A DNA stretch of 64,000 nt, taken from positions 7,068,001-7,132,000 of the forward strand of contig CAJFCV020000003.1 of assembly GCA_904066235.2 (NCBI GenBank). Direction: 5' to 3'. The number at the start of each line of letters is the position of its first letter. The first letter of the stretch is position 1. The position numbers and the translations under genes are program-made. Below are positions 55,124 to 64,000 of the stretch, one piece after another. The notes under the pieces were generated by a model, which saw only the letters and a list, made by a program, of their open reading frames with translations, did no database searches and was not told the DNA's origin. This DNA is from Bursaphelenchus xylophilus. Its lineage: Eukaryota > Nematoda > Chromadorea > Rhabditida > Aphelenchoididae.

Positions 55124-57076
55124 CTGAAACGGTGACTAAAATACGGGGTGTCAGTAAAGTTGAGGAGTCCCTCATTTACCGTAACAAACACCTCCACTCG
55201 TCAAAACAAAATTAAGCCCGAATGGCCCAGCGAATGGCCCGGGCCTGGTTTGTTTGTGGATGCACTCATTTTCCCGCCTATTAGCCGGTTCCTTTGAAAT
55301 CCAAGGATTCTTGAGGATTCCGTTTCTTCTTTAATTCAGCATTAATTTATTGTAATTCAACTCTTTATTTGGAAATTTGAGAAAGTGCCAATGAATTTAG
55401 GAGATTTGGTGTGAAATTTGTGAATCTCGGGGATTCTGAAGGACTCTGGGAGAGTGTGATGCGAGAAGAGCAAACAAATTTGAAAAAGGGATACTGTATA
55501 TAGACTGAGTTCAACTGGACTCATCGGACGGATCGAGAGCTAGGAAAAACATTAGCATTTCCAGTAGAAGTTCTTCGTCGGAGAACTCGCAATTCCTTTG
55601 ATGATTTTGAACAGGAAGTCTTTATGATTGCGCAATCTATTTTGTATATTCAATATGCAAATACAATATCCAAATCAAGTGTTCCGGCGCCTTTGACCGA
55701 CCATCTGTTCCATAGTTGAGAGATAGAAAAGTCTATTTGTATAAACACAAAACATTTTATCATATTTTATGCGTAGCTCTGAGCGTTGCAAGTGATATGA
55801 GATAAGGGATTCCCCCGAATCTCCTCGCGGTCTTGTGCTTTGTTCTGATGACGTCTTGAGCCCATATAAGGCCTTGTTTATTGGTGACCCAGCTTGATTT
55901 ATCTAATCTTCAAAATATTTAAAGTTTATCTTTATTTACAAATCTCAATTTATTTCATACTTTTTGTGCAGATGTTCTTTGTTCTGTTCCGGTTTCTCTG
56001 CTCCCCAAAAGTATCCCAACTCTTTAAAAGTTATCATACACTCTTTTCTCACATTTTTAGTCTTTTTGGTCGTCAAATTCATTTCTTTTTTGTCAACGAA
56101 ACCACGGAAATAGGGAACCCCAAAGCACGTGTTTTGTGTGTGTTTTCCGATGATAAGAGACCAATATGTAGAACTACGATGTTCTTTTGCGTTTCGTCAT
56201 ATTCTCTGATCAGATTTAATGGTTGGTTTTTGAAGGGTAGTACCGCTTTATGTGTAGATGAGAAGCGGAGTTGTGTAAACCCTATGAAAACAGTATTCAG
56301 GGTTTACAGTTTTTAATTTTGAAGGTTCTTACGGCTTGCGCTGCAAGTTTCACTTTCACTGTCAATCTTGCATTCGGGGTTTTGGTGCTTCAAAAATGAT
56401 GTAATTGTCTGAGAAATCTGTGAAACTGCTTTCCACTTCCTCTTCCCATAAAAGTACAGTCTTTCGCTTCCAAAAACGTTCTATTAATAAATATTCTTTC
56501 CAGTGAATTACTAACAAAAATCTGAGCTGAATTATCAGCCCGGGGGCGGAGTCTGCTGATAGCTGATAAGGGGCGGGGCCAGACTTGGAGTGTCCCTTAT
56601 CAAACAAAATTGTTTTAAAAAGTTTCTGACGGGGCTACCAATTAAAAAGGGCACTGTTCAAAGCTATAATTAGTTGGCCTTGCAATTGGCTGGATGCTTT
56701 TTTGTGACTAAGATTGTGAAATCGAATGTGTAGCAGTTATCTTCTTGCACAATTGCATTCGATTTTAACTCTTTTTTGCCATGCGTAATATGGCGACTGG
56801 TCTCTGCTCTGACAGAGATTCACCTTCCGCAAAAAATATCGCCCAACTTTTTTATCAATCGCTTTATCACTATAAAAGCGATAATCGCTGGTCATTTTGG
56901 GTTTACTCACGTTTTGGGGAGCGAAGGCGGGTTCCCTTTCCTGAGGCAGTCTTAGTTCAAAGTGAGTATCTCTTATTCCTCATACAACTATTATATCCCT
57001 TCTCTTGTCGTTATATTATAGCGCGTATTAAGATAACTTATTTTTATTGTAAATAATTTTAGAGAAAACACACAAA
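55124..57076. other. Intergenic, upstream of the NK2-class and P5CS genes
   Basis: About 1.95 kb between divergent genes. It contains three TGATAA-type GATA sites near 56532, 56562 and 56596, the first two as an inverted pair flanking GC-rich sequence. A TTTTAG acceptor lies 14 bases before the P5CS ATG. No exon is supported. Confidence 0.5.
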
Positions 57077-59667
57077 ATGCAGGCCACCCAAAGGAGTTGT
57101 AGACTTATCCGTCATATCGTCAAACGCAGCCAACAGGTCCGTTGCGCATCATGTGTGGTTCCCAAGGAGGCGGCCAACCTGATCATGAAAGAAGCCGGTC
57201 CAGAAGAACGTCCAGCCTACACTGAGAACGTTGGTCTTCGTCCAGTGGTAGGTCCAGATGGGAGTATCGACACTTCCACGATACGGCATCACCATCTGAC
57301 ATTAAATCGCCGTGAAGATTTGAAGAAAGCCCAGAGGATTCTGATTAAATTAGGATCAGCTGTGATCACCCGGGATGATGAATGTGGATTGGCTTTGGGG
57401 AGATTGGCTTCGATTGTAGAACAGGTCTCCGAACTGCAACAAAGTGGTCGACAATGTCTGATTGTTTCGTCCGGAGCTGTCGCTTTTGGACGACAGAAAC
57501 TCCGTCAAGAATTGGTGATGTCAATGTCAATGAGACAAACTCTGAGAGGCCCAGCTGGTCTTCAGACTGATAAAAGAGCGTGTGCAGCCAGTGGAATGCC
57601 CGGGTTGATGAGTTTATATGAGCAGCTTTTCCAACAGTACGGAATTACTGTAGCCCAGGTCTTGTTAACCAAGCCAGATATTGATGATCCACAGAGAAGA
57701 AAGAATCTTCAGGCAACCATCGAATCGTTGTTACATCTCAATATCATTCCAATTGTCAATGCTAATGATGCCGTGGCTCCAGATCCAAAATCCAACATGC
57801 ACATCAGTGACAATGACTCACTGGCTGCTCGCCTGTCAGCTGAAATCGAAGCTGATCTAATGATTATTCTATCCAACGTCAATGGTGTGTACACTGGACC
57901 TCCAGACATGGAAGGAAGTCGACTTCTCCACACTTACTGCCCTGCTGAAGCCGGGAGTGTTGTGTTTGGAGCCAATTCAAAGTTTGGAACTGGAGGAATG
58001 GAGTCAAAGGTGCAAGCTTGTGTAAAGGCCCTTGATCACGGAGTAGCCACAGTAATCACAAATGGGTTGGCTCATAACGCCATCACATCCGTAGTGCATG
58101 GAAAGAAGATTGGAACAATGTTCTGCAGCACCAGTAGATACGAAGGACCTCCAATTGAAGAAGTTGCTGCCAAAAGTAAGCAATCAGTGTTATTTAATAT
58201 AAAAATAATTTTTAGCCAAGGAATCTGGCCGTCAACTCCAGAACCTGACCAACGATGAGCGAGCTTCGGTTGTCCGTCACATTGCGGATTTGTTGTTAAC
58301 TCGAGAAAATGACATCATCGAAGCCAACCGACTCGATATCCACAATGCCAAGTCCTTTGAACTTGAGCCAGCAATGCTGTCGAGGCTGAAATTGAATAAA
58401 GCCAAGTTGGTGGATCTGCATGCAGGTCTGAATATGATTGCTGATTCGGCCTCCTCTCTGATTGGACGTGTTCTCCGTCGTACTAAAGTCGCTGAGAACT
58501 TGTACTTGGAGCAACAAACTGTACCCATTGGAACTCTTTTGGTCATCTTCGAATCCAGACCGGACTGTCTTCCCCAAGTCGCTGGATTAGCTATTGCCAG
58601 TGGAAATGGTTTGTTATTGAAGGGAGGTCGTGAGGCCAATGAAAGTAATAAAATGCTTCATTCAATCTGTCAAGAGGCATTGGGAGTCCATGGATATGAA
58701 TTGAGAGATGCCGTGACTTTGGTTAGATCAAGAGAGGATGTCTCTGAAATCTTGCAATTAAGAGGTAATTTACTGCATAATTAATGCTTAATCTCAGAAA
58801 TAAGGCTCTAATTAACGCTCTTCAGAATTCGTTGATCTTGTTATCCCTCGCGGCTCTTCCGAGATGGTCCGTAAAATGCAAGAGCAAAGTCAAGGGATCC
58901 CGGTTCTCGGGCATGCCGAAGGAGTCTGTCATGTTTATATTGACAAGGACTGTGATGAGAAGATGGCTCTGGAGATTGTGAGGGATTCCAAGTGTGACTA
59001 CCCAGCTGCTTGTAATGCCGTTGAGACAATTCTTGTTCACAGAGATCTCGTGAACACCAAGTTCTTCGATCAAGTCTGCGGGATGTTGAAGCAGGAGGGA
59101 GTTAAACTTCATGCTGGTCCCAAGTTGCAATCTCTTCTTAAATTCGGTCCTCCTGCCGCTGAATCTCTCCATTACGAATACGGAAGATTGGAATGCACTT
59201 TAGAAGTGGGTTTAGAATTTGAATTGTCATTTTATTCATAATCCAATTTCCAATAATCATCTTTTTTTTAGGTTGTTGATAGCGTTGATGACGCCGTCCA
59301 TCATACGATCCGCTATGGATCCGGGCACACCGAATCCATTGTAACGAACAACCAGGAGACTGCCAATCATTTCCTCAAACACTGTGACTCTGCTTGTGTC
59401 TTCCACAACGCATCGACTCGATTTGCTGATGGATATAGATTCGGTTTGGGAGCCGAAGTTGGAATCTCGACCGGTCGAATTCATGCGCGAGGTCCGGTTG
59501 GAGTCGAAGGTTTATTGACGACCAAATGGCAGCTGAGAGGAGATGGTCATGTTGTTGGCCAGTTCAAACCCGGGGGACTCTATCATTATCTCCATGAAAG
59601 TCTTGACATCCATGGTCCAACGCCCGAGGTTTTGCACCAAATTCAGCAGAAAGTCAGCGCAAGCTAA
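57077..59667 (+). CDS. ALDH18A1: Delta-1-pyrroline-5-carboxylate synthase (glutamate 5-kinase / glutamyl phosphate reductase)
   Basis: Four exons (57077-58175, 58216-58764, 58826-59205, 59272-59667) encode 807 aa (human 795). A basic, acid-free N-terminus ([20 protein letters not shown]) looks like a mitochondrial presequence. The glutamate 5-kinase domain spans about 80-350 ([43 protein letters not shown]). The gamma-glutamyl phosphate reductase domain spans about 372-807 ([38 protein letters not shown] with catalytic Cys ~612, [20 protein letters not shown]). It makes P5C from glutamate with ATP and NADPH, feeding proline and ornithine synthesis. The C. elegans counterpart is alh-13. The first exon is unusually long and intronless for this window. 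Confidence 0.95.
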
Positions 59668-60246
59668 GGAATCAAATCTCTTTTTGTGTCAACTTTTAGA
59701 TTGCTAGTTTTAGTTCTATTTTCTTCTCATTTCTATATTCCTCATGTATCATATCCGTCCTTCTTACAAGTATTATTTCCTCAATATGCCGCATTTATGA
59801 CGTTATTTTTATTTTTTGTAATCACGGGATGAAATTGTGTCATGTCGTCTTTTGTTCATTGTTTTCCCATGCAATTATACGTATAAGGCGCGTGCGTTCT
59901 ACTTCTTTTTGCCAGACGAAGTCTGCGTTCATCCATTCACAGCGTTTTTGCTGCCTCTTGTCTCTAGTAGACACGATCTCTACCTCCATTATCTCAGACA
60001 AATTTTGGATTTCTAGGCAGGAACCCTTGTCTAGCGGGTCCACAGGCAAGAACTCCGGGGTTTATGCGACAAAGACCGCAAAAAAGTAGAACGCACGCGC
60101 CTTATATCAATATTCGTATTTATTTTGTTTGGTTATTACAGCAACCAATAAACAAGTATACAAAGTTAATTATTGATTAGAATATGATAGTTAGATGGAC
60201 AAGATAACTCATAAAAGTAAGAATAAGATCAAATAGGACAGGGAAA
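59668..60246. other. 3' flank of P5CS with MITE copy 2
   Basis: 579 bp between two convergent genes, holding the 225-bp element at 59882-60106 and AT-rich 3' UTR sequence. Confidence 0.5.
59882..60106. mobile_element. MITE (TATAAGGCGCGTGCG family), copy 2
   Basis: Ends TATAAGGCGCGTGCGTTCTAC and its inverse GTAGAACGCACGCGCCTTATA match perfectly, better than in copy 1 at 27512-27786. Length is 225 bp. Interiors share only short blocks such as CCCTTGTCTAG. No coding capacity. Confidence 0.88.
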
Positions 60247-61752
60247 CTAGTTAATGAGGCCAAAGTATTTGGTAATCGAGTGTTTCCGACCTCCTCGGCT
60301 TCTCCAGTTTTGTAAGCCATACTTTTTCAGGATCTTCCGAGTATCATCGATCAAGAATTTGGTCTTGAGAATGACCTTGGCGGTCTTCGCCTCATGGACT
60401 GGGCCCGATCCTCGACTAGACAGCATGGCCGGCATACATAGGGATTGGAAAGTCTGCTGCATTATGGCCAAATCATAGAGTTCCCGGGCCTGAAAGAAAG
60501 ATTAATGATGACTAAAGAAGGATCCTACTTGATCTCTTGTAAATGGAACAACGTCTTCATGCTTTCTATATGCCTCAACTAGAGCATCATAATAAAGATC
60601 AGGAATAACAGAATCCACTTCTCTTCGCACATCAGCATCGGCTGTTGGACACACAAAATGGGCAATGTCATACAATGGGTTGCCTTCCATTGCAGTTTGC
60701 CAATCAATCATGGCCAAGGGAACATTCGAGACAGAACCATCGTCGCGCTTCTTAAACAACATGTTCCCACCATGAAGATCAGAGTGCAGGAAGAAGGTAG
60801 CATCTGAAAAAATTTCGTTAATTTTGTGCAGCAGTACTGGAAGTCAAATTAAATTAAACTTACTGTATTCAGCTGCCTTCTCTTGAATACAAAACTTGCT
60901 AAAGGCTGGAGTCAGGATGAATGGATACTCCTCGACAAAAAGTTTGATCTCAGGGACCAGTCCAGTGCTTTTAGGAAGTAATTCGGCAATGACTGATTGA
61001 TAGATTCCTTGGATGTGCATATGATCTTCAAACTGGCCTTTCCATGGCAGTCCGGGGATGTGCATCATTTCACACTAAAAGAAAATTCAATTTCAACCTT
61101 ATTTAGCACAAGAGTATAAAGCGCTTCTCCGTTCCCTTACATGGAATTCAGCCAGAGGTTTGCACAAATTCTTGCACTGCTCTACAGTCGATGATCCCAA
61201 CCATCCAACCGTCCCACTTTCATCTACAAAATCTTGCATAAGAATGAGACCCGGGCCTTCTTCATTCTTGTCTTCGGCGTAAAAATATTTGGGGACGAGA
61301 ATATCTAGGTCCTTAATCATATTGCATATTTTGACTTCAGCCGAATGGGCATGCTCAACTTGTGAATCCTCTTTCGTCTTGGCTCCGGCTGGCTGGAAAT
61401 TTGGAAGTCATCAACAAGTTTCTATTATACTTATACAATATTTTCTCTTCCTCCTGCATCAACTTACATAAACATGCTCCTCAGCGGGTGCCTTTACCAC
61501 AAATTTGAATATGTCTTCGTTATCAAATATCAGTTTGACTTGATACACTTGGGATCTCAGACCCACTCCTCCACTCACACATTTGAATTTGACATCCTTG
61601 ATCTTTGCATCCGCGGTTTTATTTTTTAATTCTTCATTGTTTTCGTACAACTTTAAAAGAATCCATTCGATAAAGTAGCCAGTTCGGCCGAGATGAGAGT
61701 AAATATCGACGGCCGAAGAGTCGACTACGTCTTCCAAGGGGTTCTTTGTCAT
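60247..61752 (-). CDS. CHK-kinase-like protein (DUF1679 / ecdysteroid-kinase-like)
   Basis: Five exons (61468-61752, 61141-61392, 60864-61074, 60529-60803, 60247-60489) encode 421 aa. The kinase-like fold is marked by VSGGVGLRSQVYQVKL (glycine-rich loop, about 55), FVVKAPA (lysine), LILMQDF (hinge), LHSDLHGGNMLF (catalytic loop, Asp ~258, Asn ~263) and AMIDWQ (metal-binding Asp ~283). These are the features of the nematode/insect CHK-like family related to choline and aminoglycoside kinases. Some insect members phosphorylate ecdysteroids; the worm substrate is unknown. Key catalytic residues are intact, so it is probably active. Cytosolic, with no signal peptide. Confidence 0.88.
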
Positions 61753-62912
61753 TCTGCAATCGTGAAGTTTGATGAGAATTTAAAACAACGTGCAATCTGC
61801 GTTTCGCGATAAAAAGGCAACCTTTTATTGAAAACTTTACCCATTTCTATCTTTCCACTTATAAAATTCACAGCCCTCCAAGCTCGGGACGACAAAAAAA
61901 ACACGTGAAAACATGGAAAGGAAGTGATGCGCGCCATGGATCACCATTTTCCCATCAAAAGCGCGTTTTCCCCGGCTTGTGACATAACCCGCCAGAAAAG
62001 GTTAACTTAATACAGCTCAATCTAGAAGTCATTTCGAAAACGTAGGGGTAATATGTAAACAAACATCTGATAAACAGGCCTCCCGGACTCCGATTTTATT
62101 CGTTATGAACCCAAGAAGGACCGAGTTTGGAGGAGCCGGGAATAGGGAACCTCGAAGACGATTGTTTGTTCGGAAGGGTCTCCAAGATCGGCAAAATAAA
62201 AATTTGTTGTGTGCGAAGGAAGAGGACTGAGAGGGTCATTATAAATGAATGATCATTAAACAACGTGCACTTGCTTCTGGCCATTGATCACAGTCACTGT
62301 AAAATTACCTGTCGTCGCGGCAAAATGTTTCGCCTCATCGAAAAAGGGTGCATTCGCGCATCAAATGTCCAGCTACCGCTAGCCGTCGCAAAGCTATGAT
62401 AAGCGATTCCAAGGTGCCGCGACCCGCCACTATTTTCCCGACAGATAGCCCCTTGAAACGGATTTCTTTTGGTTAAAAATTTTTCCAACGTAAGTGTCCA
62501 GAGTCGCACTTTTTTATAGAAATGTGATCTTTAGTCACCAATTTTAACGAAGTATCATTATGTAGAGTCAATTCAACGAAAAATAAACCTTCCGAAATAA
62601 ATAATAAAACAAAAGATTCAATTTTTACTCTTTTGCAGGAAGAGAATGCCGCCAGCCGGACTTGTTTACAAGTAAATGAATGGCCTCCTTGATTTTCACT
62701 GTTTTTGACAGATTGTAATCATCGGAAGGGAGCGATCTATGAGTAAACAGGGCCCTTGAAAAAGACTAATTTGTAGACATTACGTGATCAATAGAAAGTT
62801 GCATTTCATTTATACATAAGAGATTTAATCGCTAAAAGATTTCCACATCTGCTTAAAATATGATATATGTAAATGATTATAATAATAAATATCTGGCGGT
62901 AAATGTTCCTTT
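61753..62912. other. Intergenic region
   Basis: 1.16 kb between two minus-strand genes: promoter of the CHK-like gene and the 3' flank of the next. Short frames here show no splice support. Nothing else is seen. Confidence 0.45.
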
Positions 62913-64000
62913 TTAGATGGCAACCACGTTGGCAACTTTGAATGGATAATACTCCGTGTTGCAGGAGTAGAGAACAAATTTGAAATCGGGGACAGGAGTG
63001 GCAAGGGTGTAGGTATTGTAGTTCTTCTCGGCACCAATCTTTTTCAGATTCAACTGACTAACGAACCGATCCAAATTGGGGATACTCTCGTTATTGGATT
63101 GGACATAGACTTGGCTGGCGAAGGATAGAGACTTCAAATTCAGTTTTCCATAGATCTGATTGACACTTTTCTCGCGGAGATAAGTGATCACTTTCTCCAA
63201 TTCCGCCTTTATTTTGTCCACATCCAACTCGGTTTCGACCGTGATTCCGGTTAATTTGGTCAAAGTGAGATCTTCCAGATTTGGTGCCACAGTCTTCAGG
63301 GTTTCAGCTGCAACTTGATGGTCTTTTTCCTCATCGGTCGTGTTGAAACTCAATTCAAGAGTTTTCAATCTTTCGTTGACAGGAATGCTGAAAAGAAATG
63401 CATTATAAAAAAAAATTTGCATAAACCTATGTTTAATGTTAATAAACCTACTTCTCAAAGTCTTGGAAAATACGGACCCAGGCAACCTGAGGGATAACCA
63501 ACTTCTCGGTGCGGATTTTGAAGAATGAATTAATATAATACAGTTCATGCGCAGTTTTTGAGTTAATGATAACCTCATCGTATTCTCCAGACTTGGAGAG
63601 GTAGGTGGAAAACTCTTCATCAATCTCAATCTTCCGAATATGTTCTCTTAGAACTTCTTGGAGGGTTCCGTAGGCATTGTCGTTGTGAAGCTCCACAAAT
63701 CGAAGCCAGGTATTTTTGTCGAAGCATTCTAAAAAAACTTAAAACATGAAATTAATCTACCATCTTCCACCAAGCTGTCGCAAATATCCATGATATGACG
63801 GCGGAAGAAATGGGTGTCGTAGAACTTGATCTCCGTGATAAGGGGCTTGGTAAAATGAACAAAGAACTTGAGGAATACGGATCGAGTAAAGTTGATCTTA
63901 ATTCTGGACCCATACTGGATATAGGTTGCCAGACGTTGGAAGACCAGAAAAGTCTTATCCACACCACTGACATGCCCACGGAAGGAACCCAATGCAGACG
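62913..64000 (-). CDS. Unidentified cytosolic protein, possibly F-box-associated (5' end outside window)
   Basis: Three exons are visible: 63761-64000 (continuing off the right edge), 63452-63728 and 62913-63387, joined in frame; about 330 residues. The sequence alternates short hydrophobic strands and charged helices (KPLITEIKFYDTHFFRRHI, EYDEVIINSKTAHELYYINS, LKTLELSFNTTDEEKDHQV, APNLEDLTLTKLTGI). This leucine-spaced pattern resembles the C-terminal DUF38/FTH-type regions of nematode F-box proteins, or degenerate LRRs. The F-box itself, if present, would lie outside. No transmembrane segment. Family assignment is a guess. Confidence 0.65.

Noticed and set aside
1..64000. CRISPR arrays, rRNA genes or an autonomous transposase
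   Set aside because: None is visible. Repeats present are inverted or tandem coding repeats, and no frame resembles a transposase, integrase or reverse transcriptase.

Overview
The window is nuclear DNA from a nematode. Most genes are split by short introns (usually 35-75 nt) with GTAAGT-type donors and TTTCAG/TTTTAG acceptors. Several start codons lie within a few bases of a TTTCAG-like acceptor, as expected for spliced-leader trans-splicing. Gene content also fits: serpentine receptor pair, DEG/ENaC channel, CHK-kinase-like protein, worm-type hormone-sensitive lipase. The exact species cannot be told from the sequence; some introns (29-36 nt) are shorter than is usual in Caenorhabditis.

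Layout. 1-1 kb: 5' part of an SP/KK-rich nuclear-type protein on the minus strand. 1-10.6 kb: long gene-poor stretch with a MITE relic and a perfect hairpin. 10.7-16.9 kb: Hunchback/Ikaros-like zinc-finger gene with a 4.35-kb first intron. 18-22 kb: a small two-TM protein, then three related Myb/SANT-like proteins, two of which share an unfamiliar C-terminal module. 22.4 kb: a MITE. 23.5-35.5 kb: housekeeping block of hormone-sensitive lipase, Rab geranylgeranyl transferase alpha, HGH1 and a 935-aa nuclear-type protein. 39.4-49 kb: a small helical protein, a POT/PEPT peptide transporter and two tandem 7TM receptors, one with an intron filled by two transposon-like palindromes. 49.2-51.9 kb: DEG/ENaC subunit. 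52.1-55.1 kb: two convergent NKL homeobox genes (TLX-like and NK2-class). 57-59.7 kb: P5C synthase. 60-64 kb: a second MITE copy, a CHK-kinase-like gene and the 3' part of an unidentified gene.

The genes do not form one pathway. The points most worth following are the homeobox pair, which may be a remnant of the ancestral NK cluster; the repeated GTGTGGCGG motif pairs in the first intron of the NK2-class gene; the Myb/SANT triad with its shared C-terminal module; and the receptor intron expanded by repeats. Exon boundaries were read by hand from splice consensus and frame continuity. They are internally consistent (every multi-exon model closes in frame) but have no transcript support, and single-base errors are possible.
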